Positions 29,513-42,825 of a stretch of 64,000 bases of DNA are shown here, piece after piece. The position numbers and the translations under genes are program-made. Position 1 is the first letter of the stretch, and every line of letters starts with the position of its first letter. The stretch is taken from the NCBI GenBank assembly GCA_001939145.1, contig LSRX01000511.1:65153-129152 (forward strand), in the 5' to 3' direction. This DNA is from Symbiodinium microadriaticum (Eukaryota; Sar; Dinophyceae; Suessiales; Symbiodiniaceae). Below the pieces are notes generated by a model. It had not been told where the DNA came from. It did not search any database and saw only the letters and a program-made list of their open reading frames with translations.

Positions 29513-32110
29513 CTCCAAAGCAATTACATCCCCGAGTAACCAATCAAAACATAATGCCTTGATTACCAGGCCGTCCAGCCGAAAGGCACCATTTTGTACC
29601 CTTTCACGCGCCCGGTCCCCGACCGAAATCTCAAGAGATCTTCACTTGCTGGGGCCTAGCCGAGTGTGAGCGCAAGTTTTCATTTTCCGTGTGTGTGTGT
29701 GTGCGCGTGCTTGTGTGTTTTTGTCTCTGTCTTTGTCTATGCTTTTGCGAGCACGTGTTGTCACACGTGTGTCTATGGCTAGGCCTGCCTGCCTGCCCGC
29801 CCAACCAGCGGCATGCGTGAGGGCAAACCTGCCCTAATGGGTTATACAGGAATGCAGTTTCATGGTGCTTTGATCTCCGACACCCCTTGATGACATAAAA
29901 GCAGAGCATTGCGGGCTTTGAATCATACCTTCAGAATACTGTAGACACGGCACCGGTGAGCATCGTACGCTCTTCCAATCGTCGGTTCTTCGCGTGTTCA
30001 TGCATGGGTGCACTCCGAGGCTTTGCATCTCGACCGATAGATCTCCGAATGTGGAGATGGCAGCAATTGGCAGCTGGCTTGTACCAGGTTGGAGTGCTTG
30101 CCCTTGATGCGTGATACCTAGTGAAAGAGGTAAGCATCTGTTTAACCAGTTTCTCAACAAAGCCAGCCATGCATCGCTGCGGCTTGTCTTTGCGAGTGTT
30201 AGTTAGTTGAGGGACCAGAGTGCTTGAAGGCAGTTGGGATGCATCTGCCAGGGTTGCTCGGGCCGGCTACGAACCCCGTGTCTTGTGCAGCGGACTGAAA
30301 GCCTTTTCATTGGTTTTTATGTCGGTGCCAGCAGGCTTCAGCGAAGCAGAACCAAAAAGACTGCTGCGATTGCTTTTGTAGTGCAGATGCGGGCGATCTA
30401 ACAACTCCAGCAACTTCTGCTTTGCATGTGAATCACGCATTTACCATGGGCTTGGGTGATGTGCCCAGGCTTCTGCCTTGCAAGTTGCTAGCTGTCTTTT
30501 CTATTGGTATAGCTGCAGGCGGCCGAGTGGCCGGATCCGGGCCACAGCCCCATTCAGTGTACCACAAAGGAAACCCTGATGGAAAACTGATATGAAGAAA
30601 AGACGACAAGCGATTTTCAAAACACCTTTTGCAATGACCTTGAGTAAACCTTGATTTGAACACTGATATTTTTGAACGGCGGGCATGGCATCAATATTCA
30701 AAAGAGCTCTCAATGATCTTGTTTCGCTCCCCCAGGGCTATAAACGATGTTACGGGAAGCATCACATGTTGTGTCCAGCTTGTTGGAGTCAACAGCTTAA
30801 CTTGTTTGCACCTCAACATTCAAGATGCCTAGCACAACTTGCCCGGTGAACCTTCATTTCTTCAGTGGTCCTTCCAGATTCTCCGTCTTGAGCAGATTGC
30901 AAACACATGGGCAAGTTCGTCTCCAAAGGGATGGCCCCTGAAAAAGTGGGCGCCATGTTTTGTCTCGCCGAAGTATTTTCACCAGGTGGCAAGTCTCACG
31001 CATAGACATACCTGCAGCTGTCCAGCATCTAGCGGGTGCCAATCTCCCAGCAAACGATGATTCTCACAAGCACCATGTGTTCAGTCTATCTCAACATCAA
31101 CCGGTGCTCTCCGTCTTATTGCCCCCACATAGTCTTCGAAGCGCACGAGTATGGACACCTTGACTTTTGATGTCCTATGCTCATCGAAAACGTCCTATCA
31201 ATGGAGAACAAAGAGGGCACCTTCTTGTATTTTCTGCAACATACAAGCATCCGTCCAAATCAGTCACAGCATTCTCATTGGCGCACACTGGAAACCAGTT
31301 TAGGCGAATCGTTGATTCGTCAGATGAGTACACAATTCCAGCGCAGCTTGAACAGCATCCTCAGATGCAGGTTTGCCATTTGGGGGAACAGCTGTTTGAC
31401 GTCAGTTGGAGTCGGGATGCAAAGTCGCTCGACTCCGAAAAGCATCTCGTACGCTTCCATGCCACAATTGTACACCTCGCCCACATTCCTTCGTAATGTG
31501 AGAAATTGAAATGAATGGTTGCAAGCTTGTTGCCCCAGCTGCCTGTCCGTGAACCGAGCGGAGTGGCCCCATGCGATGCCTTTGCACGGAGTCGTCTGAT
31601 GGATCATGGTCGAAACAAGCAAGAGACAGGCCTTCAGCTTCAGCCTGGCCCTTCGCGGCACTCTTTCTGCGATATCCTGGAGCCCAAATTCGGCCATGTT
31701 CGGCCTGAATCTCGACAGCACCAAGCAGTGCACTCCCCTCTTCACATCAACTCGAAAACACGATAGAGCTCTCAGGCGTCAGATTGAACTTGCGGCTTTT
31801 TCCACAGAACGTGCAGCAATCAAGCTGTTGTTTACAGCTCGCATGCAAATTATGGTGTTGCCTGTGGGTAACGATGGTGAGACGCAGCATTGCTTGACAA
31901 TGCAGCACGGCAAAGCCGCAAAGCCTCTGCAGGCAAATGGCGCAACTGCCCGAGAAAGCGCACCGCCTACTACCAGCATCATCCGAGGTAGAGCTTGCCA
32001 GAAGATACATCGTGGTTTAAGCCATTCAGCTTGTCCCTGACCTGCAGAAGCACATCGCATGTGGACGGTTGGTAGAATCAAGTCTTGCAGAACCTGCATG
32101 GTAGCAGTAT
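29513..32110. other. Region upstream of ArgRS exon 1; unassigned
   Basis: It should contain the missing 5' ArgRS exon(s) on the minus strand, but I could not place them. A TG/CA run occurs near 29692-29708. A minus-strand frame at 31745-31320 reads protein-like pieces ('RNVGEVYNCGMEAYEMLFGV', 'AEFGLQDIAERVPR') that could be exons of another spliced gene. The plus strand is also open there, so I do not call it. Confidence 0.35.
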
Positions 32111-32249
32111 CAGCTCATAAACTTGTGTGCAACACGGGGGGCCGGCATTCTCCAAGGTACCATTGCGCATTTTGGTGTTACTATTTGGGTTAACATATAA
32201 GTATATCTGTTTCCCCCCCGTTACTCCGTTTCCCCCCCCCCCCTCCCCA

Positions 32250-32790
32250 TCTGTGGAACGGGACATCCTTCCTTCTCCTACCACCCTGGGTCTGTGGTTC
32301 AAGCCATGTTCCCTTCCCCCTCCCCCGCCAACATGATTTCTGTCATCTACAAGTACACACTGATTCTGATCATGATGTATTTCCCATCCCCACCTGTGGA
32401 ACGGGACAGCCCGCTTCCGCGGCCCTGTGATTCTCCATCCGTGTGTGTGAGGAAGGAGAACCCCCGGCCCCGCGGTTGCTGTCCCGTTTCCCTCCCATCC
32501 CCCCCCTTCCAACCAGTGGAACGGGACATCCTTCCTTCTCCTGCGGCCCTAGGTCTGTGGTTCTTCTGCATCCATGCTCCCTTCCTCCTCTCCCGCCAAA
32601 CATGATTCAGGTCATCTACAAGTATACCCTGATTATGATGTATTTCCCCTCCCCCCCGTGTGGAACGGGACAACCCGCTTCCGCGGCTCTGCGATTCTCC
32701 ATCCGTGTGTGTGTGTGTGTGTGTGTGTCTGGTCCAGATGAGGAAGGAGAACCCCCGCCCCCCGCGTGGAACAGGACTGGGTTTCCCTTT
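32250..32790 (+). repeat. Two-copy tandem repeat, unit about 263 bp
   Basis: 'GTGGAACGGGACA' occurs at 32253, 32396, 32516 and 32660, giving shifts of 263 and 264 bases. A variant (GTGGAACAGGAC) is at 32765. Each unit also has a poly-C run, 'atctacaagtaca/tac' and 'gattctccatccgtgtgtg'. C-runs of 7-12 bases sit just upstream of several motif copies. Confidence 0.88.
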
Positions 32791-32869
32791 CTTTTGCCTC
32801 TGGAACCGTGTGTGCTGTCCTGTGAAGGAATTGGTATGATCGAGTGAACATCGTTTCTAATGGATCACA

Positions 32870-33185
32870 CGGGCACACACACACACACACACATGTGCCT
32901 CTGTACTTATGGCCGTGTAAATACATACACAAACACATACATACATACATACATACATACATACATGCATGCATACATACATACATACATACATACATAC
33001 ATACACACGTACACACATACATACACACACACATACATACATACATACATACATACATACATACATACATACATACATGGACCAAGACAGAGANACACAC
33101 ATACATACATACATACATACATACATACATACATACATACATACATGGACCAAGACAGAGACAGACAGACAGACAGACAGACAGA
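32870..33185. repeat. (CA)n/(CATA)n/(ACAG)n microsatellite with one undetermined base
   Basis: Tetranucleotide CATA tracts. The phrase 'catggaccaagacagaga' occurs twice (33076 and 33145) at 69-base spacing. Base 33094 is N, so the array may be collapsed in the assembly. Confidence 0.95.
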
Positions 33186-33955
33186 TGTGGTGTTGCCGGC
33201 ACTCACGGATGGATCCCGTAAAAAGTGCTAGTTACTCTAGATGCGCTCTGCTGAACCTGTGTTCTGTGTTGAGAGCTTTTAGCACAAGACAGATTGCTGC
33301 AACCGTACATGTCAACTGAAGCTCTGCAGATCTGAGGCTGTTGCGGTCTGGCTGCAAAATCCATGATTATGTTTGTACAGCGGCGATATCACAAGATGGC
33401 ACCATGTACAGCTGGTAAGAATACGGTGTCAAAAACTTTGTTGCAGGTACTGTACAGGATCAAGCGTCCTCGATCTCTTCCCACCTTTGGCAGTAGCTTC
33501 GTTGCGTGCAGTACGCCAAAGGGCTGCACGCCCCCGCAGACGAAGGTAAGCAAAACGTTTTGAATCTCTTATCTCATGTACTAGAGAAGTGCACACACAT
33601 ACAGACACACACACACACACAGACACACACACAGTGACACAGAGACACACACACACACAGACACACACTTGCAAATCCGGTCAATGCCGTTTGTATCTTG
33701 CCTTCTCATTTCTCCTTCAGCTACATTGATACTGACTAATGGAGCCTTTGGAAACCTTGTGACTTGGAAGATCAAGATGATCATATCTAGATGCAATACA
33801 AGACGTCCAAACTTTCTGTGAGTCTCAAATCTCAAGTCCCACCAATGATATCACTCGTTCAGATCATGTGCTCAGCAGGAACGTTTTCACACCTACCATC
33901 GGAGGTCTTCGTTGGCCGCAGCTCCGATGGTAGGCCTGCGGCCCCCTGCTTTTCC
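33186..33955. other. Unassigned stretch with a CA microsatellite (33590-33668)
   Basis: No gene recognised. The CA/GA tract at 33590-33668 explains the Cys/Val-rich frames on the minus strand. Confidence 0.5.
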
Positions 33956-35420
33956 GGTTGCCGTCGCCGTCACTTAATCTGAAGATGAAACAGAATGAAA
34001 CGAAACGAACAGGCACGGATGCAGGGTGTCCTTTGGGTGGCGAAACAACCTACATTTTGCTTGGAAAATCACGATCAGAACGAGGTGAAGATGAACACAG
34101 CAAGCAACAGCACGTCTTAGGTGCGAACGACGTTTTCCCTGCTTAAAAGCAGCAAACTTGGATCAGCTTTGGGTAACCATACTTCTCAGCATGGCTTTGG
34201 GTATGTTTCGGATAATCTTTGTCGTCTTTCGTCGCCGTCAATTATGTAGGTATCTAACTGAGATTATGAGGCCTGTGAAACCTTTGGAGCTCTTCAGACA
34301 GCAAACAGCTGTAGCTGTAATACAAAAGCTGTTGCATGTAAGCTTGGACCTCAAGGCTGTCTTGCCCCTTTAACTTACTCTCGTCGTCGTCTCTTGAACA
34401 TTGAACTGAAGTGAGAGCAGAATGAGACGACGCGACAAAAGACGGATGCAAGGTATCCTCTGGGTGGCGAAACGAATTAGGAATGGACACACGAATGAAA
34501 TCTAGCAAGTTAGTTCCTTTAATTACGTATTTTCACGAAATGGCGGGTGCTTCCGGGGAGCGTCCAGCTACCGGCATCTGTTGGAGTTGCCAGCTTTGAT
34601 CTTCAGATCGGCATCGTTTTCGGTCGCACCAGCAGCATCTCTTTGAGCTTCAAGCGCCAGTATTGATCTTGAGACCGGCATCTTCCCTTCTCTGTCTCTT
34701 CTTTATATATCCTTTATTGCTCATGGTCCACTTCCTATTCTCTTCAACTTCAAACTTGAACAGAATTGAACGATTGCAATTAGATGAGCCTGTGAAACCT
34801 GTGCAAAGAATCACTGTAATTAGAAACCAGAAGCAGTACACGATTTCACTATTTAAAGGCCTTGAGTCTGACATATTTTCTTTGTCCAATGCTCCAGACT
34901 TGATCTGAGCACGTTCAAGTCACGGACGTTATGTATCATGGATGAAAACAATCCCTGTCCAAAGAAGAAAAAACCTGAACTTTCAAATGAAGAAAGGCGC
35001 AATAAGTACGAGACGCTGATGTGAAAACCATGCAATCGACGTAAAAACTTTGGAAACTTCAAGAAACCATCAAGACGACGACGACGACGCAACGTTGGGT
35101 GCTTGTTGGGTGGCGAATTGGATCAGCTTCGAACACACTTGGGTATGCTTGGATCAGCTTCGGATGTGCTTGGGTATGCTTTGGGCCGCTGTAACAATAC
35201 AGCTGAATTCGGCCTTGAACACGATGGATCAGCTTTGGGTAATCATTCCGACTAGTTAGTCAAGGAATGATAATGGGAAGCTTGAGCTGTGAAGCTCTTT
35301 TGGGTATACAAAGACTGCTTGGGTATGCAATGACAAAAAGTCTGATACTAAGAGACATATCAGAGAAGCTAGGGTGCTTTCTGGCTGGGGTATACCTGGG
35401 AATGCGTCAGCCTTTAAAGA
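33956..35420. repeat. Diverged repeats around GGATCAGCTTTGGGTA and a repeated GATGCA...GGGTGGCGAA block
   Basis: 'ggatcagctttgggtaa' occurs at 34158-34176 and 35224-35240. 'cttgggtatg' or close variants occur many times between 34190 and 35400. A longer block of the kind 'cggatgcagggtgtcctttgggtggcgaaac' at about 34015 recurs at 34442. No coding sequence recognised. Confidence 0.6.
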
Positions 35421-36820
35421 ACGTTGCGTCTGTTGGGACAAGTCTGGTCTAATACCAGAGAATGTGATCAGATTTCATGTCGGGTATGCCGTGTCCGCAA
35501 CCTTCCCCCGCAAAAACAAGAAACAGTCATGCAAATCACGACTATGTGCCAACTACCTTCGCCATGTTTGTGATGCGAAGTTGCCCTGCGTCAAATATTT
35601 GCAAGAGTCCGGGGCAATGTGACACCGGAAGGGCCACCCCCAGCGACTATTGGCAGTTTTCTACCGCGGTGACGACCCCATCCTCGGGTCGTGGCCGCCC
35701 AGCCGGGCTCGATCCCTGTGGCTGTTTGCGGGTGAATAAGGGGCTGAGGGACACCAGGCAGGGAGCCGGATCAAAAACACATGTTTTCTGGAGAAGCTTC
35801 GAGACAGCTTAAAGTTGGTGGAGGCGGCCCAAACTAGATTACCTCATGCGTAGGTGGACTCTCCCGTTTAGGTAGGTCACGTCTGAGGCACCCATCGCGG
35901 GTGGAGGCGGGGACAGGTGGCGAGCCCAAGCACTCTCTGGGATGCCGCTGTGAAAGGCATGCGCAGCTTCGCTACACTACGTTTCGCTACATCGCACTGA
36001 CGGTATTCTCGCACGGCAGCCGCTGTTTTCCGGAGAAGCTGGGAGCTCAAAATTGATGGTGCGCCTAGTTCAGCACAAAAGGCAGGGCCGTAGCCCAACA
36101 CTAGATTGCAAGCCACGCAACATTGCTGTCGGGGCTTGCAAACACATCTACGAGGCATTCGGGTTTTCGGGTAACCTTTCGGGGCCTACGTGTTGCACTT
36201 GTGCTCAAGTCCAACGAAATCTACCCCACACAACAAGTCTGCGACCCGTTCCCCTTGTCTTGGGCAGGGGGCCGGTGCGAAACGATCTGAATAATCGCTG
36301 TTTGATGGGCGAACTAACCCCAAGGTGAAGGATTGAGTTCTGCACATGGTGCTCAGCACCAATAACGAGCCGTAATTTTGTTGCGCTAAACAAGACTTCC
36401 CGCAGACTCTTGGTTGCATTCTTGCTGCTGCAAGACGCTTCTGCCCCTGCACTGCAATCTGACAACAGTTGCTGGCATAGCGCATAAGACTCGTGGAGTG
36501 AGTCCTGCCTTGAAGCAGCAGGTGAGCCCCTGGCCAAAAAATCCATAACAGCCCAAATAAACATCCATAAGATCACAACACACCGCTTGATGGTTCAACT
36601 GGACACCTACACAGCTGCTCCACAGCCATGTTGCCCCGGCACCTTCATTTGTGCCGAAACTACAGACAACCTCAGCCGACCAACCGTACAACACAGTCTC
36701 CAACTAACCACACTGCTGGCTACGAAGTTATCATTGGAAATCCCCCTCACAGTAGGCTGTGCTCTGGCTCCCGTTCGATCGTGTAGAAGATCGCGTTCCC
36801 CACGCCAGGTGTTTTCACAT
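35421..36820. other. Unassigned stretch
   Basis: Several short open frames on both strands; no domain recognised. Likely intergenic or intronic. Confidence 0.4.
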
Positions 36821-36824
36821 CCAC

Positions 36825-37035
36825 CACTTCTGCCTGTATTTCTTTCTTTCCCGCTTCTGCTCCTTTTTTACCTTCCTTTTTCTTTCTTTCCCTCGTTCCT
36901 TCTTTCTTGCCTTCCTTCGTTCCTTGCTTGGTTCAGTGCTTTTTTGCCTCCCACCTAGCTAGGACGTGGTTCAGTGTTAGGGTCTTTTCTTCTTTCTCTC
37001 CTCGATTCTATCTTTATTCCTTCCTTCCTTTCGGC
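36825..37035. repeat. Pyrimidine-rich tract (CTTC/CCTT repeats)
   Basis: TTCC, CTTT and CCTT units dominate, broken around 36950-36990. Phe/Ser/Leu-rich frames over it are artefacts. Confidence 0.85.
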
Positions 37036-37057
37036 CGAAGGGAATTGGTAATTGGCG

Positions 37058-37262
37058 AGGCCAGGGGACCAGGGGACCAGTGGACCAGGGCAGCCGCGGA
37101 ATGAGAGGATGACAGGGGAGGGACCAAAGCAGGGGAGCAACTGGCAAGAAGAACTGAGCGGGCCAGACGGAAGACCCGGGGCGGGGCTGACCTGGAGACC
37201 AGAAGAGAGAGGACCGGGGCAGGGAGAAGACCAAAGGACCAGGGGACCAGGGGGATAGGGAG
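37058..37262. repeat. GGGGACCA minisatellite and purine-rich tract
   Basis: 'aggggaccaggggaccag' near 37060-37090 and again near 37226-37252, with purine-rich sequence between. It directly follows the pyrimidine tract, giving a strand-asymmetric pair. Confidence 0.8.
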
Positions 37263-38900
37263 CCATAGGAAACAAAAAAAGGGAGTGAACAAACACGCCC
37301 TCCCCGAAGAACCTCAGGTGACCGCGCCGACTCAGCCGACTCAAAATTTCCGCGAGGTGCCATCGGAAAATTTCCATTTGCTGATTGACCAGAAAGGTCG
37401 TGGGGATAATGCAGGAGGCGACGGCAACAGCTGCGATGCGACGGCAAACTCGATTGAGGCGCGAGGAATCACCAAAGAATCGACCACGCCGCAGAAAAGC
37501 CTGTGCTCTGCCGCATGCATCGCCGCGGCGCCTGAGTTCGGTCAGGAAGGCGATGAGCTCCAGGATGTTGATTTGTATTAGACAAAACGTCTTTCCAAAG
37601 CCACCCCGGGTATGGAACCGGACAGTAGCCCACCACCCCTTTCTGTGAGCCTCACGTCACATCCAGTGTGGGACTTGCCCAGCAGGCATCGCAGGTGTTG
37701 GGCCTTTGGTTCGTATCCATAGACTCCAGGAGCTTCACGGTCTGCGTGACCGCCCAGTTGACCACGCTGTGTCCTGCAAACCTCGTGTCGCTCCTTCCAG
37801 CTAGTGTAGTGTCACTGGTAGAATGGCTCAAGTAGATCGCGAAAACCTAATGCCGGACACCCTCCATGAACACAAGGTGTTGCAATCCAGGCTCCCCGCC
37901 GGCGGACGACGCAAGGGTGCCGCCGACGGTGCCCGAGATCTCCGACGACAAGTCGGTTTCGGCCAGGGGAAGCACGGTCGCAAACACCAAGATCTCGTCG
38001 ATTGGGCGGTTGGCTTGAACTCCTCCCGCGGCCCAATCTGTAACCCCCCATTGCCCCGTGGCCTGCAGGAGGCGGCAGCGAATGCTGCCTTTCCCGTCCA
38101 ATGCCTGAGGCAGAACTCAATCATCAAGTCCTGCCTCAGGATGCCCAGGCTGAGTTCGAGTCGTCTTCTCGTAAGAGGGCCGAAGCACCTTCTCATTGCC
38201 AAGGAGCTCCCATCCTAGGCTCCGCTGGGCCTAGAATCTCGCACGCGCTCACACTCGCGCAGAGGCGAGGCCGGCCTCCTGTCAGGTACTTCACTTCATC
38301 GAAATTGTCGAGGTAGAGGAATCCCCATGAAAAAGAAGTCTTGCAATCTCGTAGGAGATGTGTCGGATCGAAGTGACAGTGGACGTCCAGCCCATGGGGA
38401 CAACTCGAAGGACCTGCCGGACTGTCATATTCGGTGACATATGTGACATCCCCAAGAAGTGGTCACAGCACCTATACATGAATCTTTGGGCCTCTCGTCG
38501 TGCCGGCCACCACCTAGGTTTCCCTTTGCCATGCACGGCTCGGGTTCATCTGCGACTGCAACAAACATGCCTCGGTCGTAGCCAGCTGTTACAAGTCGGC
38601 ACCTGCCATCCCAGGAGGCCAGGAGGTCCGTCTCCGGTACGAGCCCATCGCGGTCACGATGAACCCCGACCCCATGAACGTGACCCCTTGAGCAGTAGCG
38701 GCTGAACCCGGTCTTCAAGGGCACAACAAACCTTTCGGAAGGGCTTCATGGCAGTCTTGCGGCTCAGAACCGCTTTGATCTCGTCATCACCTTCCCGAGC
38801 TCGCCAATGTCAAAGGGCCCCTTCGTCAAAGGGCGCTTTCTGAGCGACCTTTCCTTGCCTCGTTGCCTCCTTTCTTTTCGCCCTTCGGGTTGCTCTTGAG
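37263..38900. other. Unassigned stretch upstream of the reverse transcriptase relic
   Basis: Open frames on both strands (for example plus 37823-38218) without a domain I can name. It may be the decayed 5' part of the retroelement whose reverse transcriptase follows. Confidence 0.4.
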
Positions 38901-38933
38901 TGCATACGGCCTTGGCCGCCCTGGCCACTGCAT

Positions 38934-40420
38934 TTGCCAAGCCGGGCGCCACTCTTGTGTCGCTTGCTTGAGCTTAGTCAGGGGTTTGATCGGGCTCTTC
39001 CTGAGCTTGCGATCGGTCTGATGACTCGTCAGGGCTTGGCAGCTCAGTGGGCGCAGTACCTGATTCATGTCTGGGGCGCTCAGTCAAGGTGGCTTACTTG
39101 GAACGGTGAGGCGCTCAGTCGACCTGAGGACGTTTCCACGTCCGTTCCACAACGGGATCCTTGTGCTCCGGCTGCCTTCGCGATTCTCTTGCAGCAAGGA
39201 GTTGACGAGCTGAGGGAATCTCTACAAGGTGATTCCTGCCAAGCCTTGTTTGTTGATGACCGTAATGACTAATGTCATTGTATTCTCGCCTCAAGATGTC
39301 ATTCGCACGCTGGCCCACTGGGCTTCCTGGTGCACAGACGGCCTGAAAGAACCAGGTCAAAGCAAGGATCGTACCACGCGAGCCCGCCCGGGCTGAAGCA
39401 CTGCGTGCTGCTGAGATCAACCATGAACTGGTGCATGCAGAAGCCAGGGTTCTTGGGGTTGATTTCCGTCAGGAAGGTGGTCTAGGTGGCACCACTGCTA
39501 AGCGCCGGGCGCAAGGCCGGAGCATCACAGGCCGAGTTGCTTGCCTTCACGAGGTGGCCTTTTGGCATGTTAGAGGTGTTTGGTCTGATTCTTTTCCGGA
39601 GTCTGAGACATTCACGACCCAGCTTAAGAGAGCTGTTGGCGCGCATGCTAGCCTTTCCAGGCATCTTTGGCAAAGGCTGTCAGGACGGTGGACGCATCCG
39701 CATTTTTATGCAGTGTTAGCTAGCTTCGGTGCGCTGTCGCAAGGTATCAGCTACTGGAGGAGACATGGCTCTTTGCATTCTGGTGGAGGACGGAGTGCTT
39801 GCCTGTTCGGTTCTCTTCAGGGCTTAGGGTTCGTTTGGTGGGGCCAAGCTTTCGTGCATGCCGGTGGCCAGTTCTGTTGGCCTCCCCCGGCGGGCGCCAA
39901 ACAGTTCAAAGGGTGGCTTCAGCAGTCAACTCACTTGATCAGGGAAGCGTGGCGCCGGAGGTGTTACATGGTGTTACGACCGCTTCTTGCAGAATCCTAA
40001 GAGGCATGATGCTGCCGGTCTGAGGTGCGTATGCTGTGGCGCAAGGCCGGCGCTGAAGGGATGGGTGTGCTCGTTGGAGCGGCTCATTCCACTGCAGAGT
40101 ACGCTCGCATGCAGGGTCTGCCTGTGCCCAGGGTTTGCAACTTCTGTCATGCAAGAGTAGTGCCGTCGTGCATCGTGGAAGCATCCTGTTTGGAGGTGTC
40201 CACACTTCGTTGAGGACAGGCCGCGTGTGCCGGGCCATGAGGCGCTCACGCGCAGACTTGGGTGGCCGATGCAGCCGTTTCGTGCTCGGGATAATGCCTC
40301 GTTGCTCGGGTTCTTGTCTCGGGTTCGGGCCGCTGTTAGGGGTGCTGTTGGCTTTTTGGCCTAGTGGTGCTGCGTTTCGCGGCTGCGTTGTTCCAGAAGC
40401 GCGTAGTCAGTAAAGTCGCA
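38934..40420 (+). pseudogene. Decayed non-LTR-type reverse transcriptase with FVDD motif
   Basis: The first frame (38934-39272) reads 'SVPQRDPCAPAAFAILLQQG', which corresponds to the RT motif B (S-x-PQGDPxSP), followed by 'ALFVDDRN', the motif C double aspartate. A frameshift near 39270 moves the continuation to 39431-40000 ('RVLGVDF', the post-RT segment found after motif C in this family). A final segment near 40130 has 'CNFCHA' (C-x2-C) then His residues, like the terminal zinc knuckle. It is clearly different from the YADD-type LINE at 51-58 kb. Confidence 0.68.
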
Positions 40421-42820
40421 TAAAAAGGGTTGCCCTTCTGGTCTGGCCTGCCAGCGCTCCGCCTTGGCCCTTTTTCCCGCTCTGGTGCTTCCTCATCCTG
40501 AATTCGCTCGCCCATTCGCCAGTTCGGACGTGGTCGCGGTTCCAGGTCGTGTCGTTCTCGGCACCTTCCCACACGTACCATGCTCCGCATCATTTAGGCT
40601 CTTTCCAGGTTCCATTCCAAACTGCCATATCTCGGCCGCGGCCCTTGCATCTATGACAGCCTCGGCGGGGCGGCAAAGTATGGCACAGTCTCGTCCTGGG
40701 CATTTTCGCCCTGCTCCCAGGCGCAGCGCCCGCCCTGTGGACCTCCAAGGCCACGTCGGCCATCCGCCCGAAGGCAGATCATGGCGTCGAGATGCGTCGA
40801 AGAGCTCCTGACGTGTGATGGAGGCGAGCAAGCTAAAAGCCGGCCCTGTCATGGGACCGGGGAAATCGAAAATGGTGGTCGAGCCAAGTTCTACGGCAGT
40901 CGACCGCTTGAACTTGCTCCTATGCGATCCTACACGCACACGTGCGAGACACAACAACTCAGCAAGAACAACCAAACAGTGCCAGCATGACACAACCGAC
41001 ATGACAAAACCGCTGCCGTCCGCGATTGTCACCCAAATGGATTGCGTGCGCAACCCTTGCCTTGTGGAAACACCAGATCGTTCACGCTTCGGGGGCAGTT
41101 TGAGTTACTTGGCAATTACAGTCTGCCCCGGATGTGGAACCGGGCCAGCCCGTGATTGACGCCTAGTAGATCCTAGTAGTCAGGACGCCTTTCAAAGCTC
41201 ATTGGGTGCCTGTTTACGCCAATTGTATAAGTCTGCTGGAGGCTACGTCACAGCGCTGCAGACTTGCACACGGTGGCCAGAAGGCAAGCTAGCTAGCTAT
41301 GCCGACGAGTTGATGGGGCCGGGATTTTGTTTGGCAGGCCCTCGGTCGGCTGGTGGGCTGTCGACCCGATGCGACCACAAAGCAACTACAAGTATTGTGT
41401 TTGGCTGAATTGCCACACATGTCGACAGAAAACCTCAAACTTCCTGAGGCTGAAGCTGCACGGCCGTTTGTGTAACAAAGCTTCCGCAGCTTGTCCTGAA
41501 CAAACACGCCCTGCCACTTCAAGCCGCTGACAAAGATACCTGCAGTCCTCCGATATGCCGGCTTTGTGCCACATCTCGCTAACAGCCTGTCCATCCTGAG
41601 CCATCATGTAAAATCATGTATGCCTTCGGGACCCCCATGTTTGCAGAGTTCACTGAGAAGCATAATTTGGCACTCCATCCTGGTACGAGCACAAGAGCAA
41701 GGGATATCAAAGAGAACCCTGCCCAGATGTGATTGTTCACTAAAGGCGCTCATGGTTGATGGTCAGTTGGTGAGTGCGTGTGAGACTTTTCCGCCGAAAC
41801 AAATCTGAAACCTGTTTGCTTCAGCAACCAGGCTGCCTTCAGCAGGATTGTTCGTGCTTGGATCTTCGGAAGTTCATAACTGTAAGCCATCGACCCGAAA
41901 TCTAAGGTCTTCAGCAGCACCTCCTACATGTCTTGGCCACTGGCCAAGCTGGAGATGGCCTTGCTTTGCAGGTCTTTGCCTGCTGGGGCTGCTTCACGCT
42001 TCCAGCACGTTTCCAGCTTGCATCGCCCTTAAGGGCCAGCCTGGTGGCGGCACTTGGAGCTCAGGCTGCTCATCATCATCTGTGTCGCTGGGCAGATCTT
42101 TGTCAAAGCCGCCGACCTCGCGTCGCGAAGTACAAACGATTCATTCGAAACTGCTCCCGACACTTCCGACAGAGCCGCACCGGCTTGTACGACAAGCGCT
42201 GGCCGCCCAAATCGGCACCTTGACATCTTTGGTGAAAGCATCGCCAAGCATCGTTTACGGCTCTAGCCGGGATCTCGGCCTAGTGACGGCCCCAAAACGC
42301 CGCCGGCCTCTGCACCAGATCTGAACAGGTTCCACACGAGAGAAAGGCAAAGAAACGTGCCTCTGCAAAGCTCGGGCAGAAAGGATCGCCATGTTGGAAT
42401 GGGTCCTTGCAGTTGCCCGGAATTGTTGAATACAAACAATCTAAAGCCTGTCCATGGCTTAGAAGCGAGCTGTGACTTCCCGCGGGGCTCGGTAGCTCTC
42501 CAGCCTTAGCCGTAGCCGCGAGTAGGTGACCAGATGAAGACATTATCGGATCGATAAGCATCAACAACGGAAGATTAACACATTTTCATGCTGGACGCTT
42601 GTGGGCAAGTTCAGCCACGCAGGCCCAGTTCGGCGCATTTTCACAAAGTTGGCTATGCACGGCCAATAAGTTGTGCTTCCTCCTGACGGACATCCGAAAG
42701 ATTCCCTCTTGCCACCGGTAAACCTTCGCGTAAATGGCAATAGCGACAGCAGCAGTCGTCGCAGTCGTCGTGGAACTAGCGGAAGTAACTCGCAGCCGTA
42801 GTCAGTGAAATGGTGAGTTA
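40421..42820. other. Unassigned stretch
   Basis: Open frames exist on both strands (minus 41053-40493; plus 41848-42324) but none is recognised, and the two strands are about equally open in this GC-rich sequence. Confidence 0.35.
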
Positions 42821-42825
42821 GAGGC

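Noticed and set aside
31177..31745. Overlapping open frames on both strands that look partly protein-like
   Set aside because: Strand cannot be decided, no domain recognised, no splice-supported extension found.
32633..33319. His/Thr/Tyr/Ile and Cys/Val/Tyr/Met frames
   Set aside because: CATA/CACA microsatellite translation.
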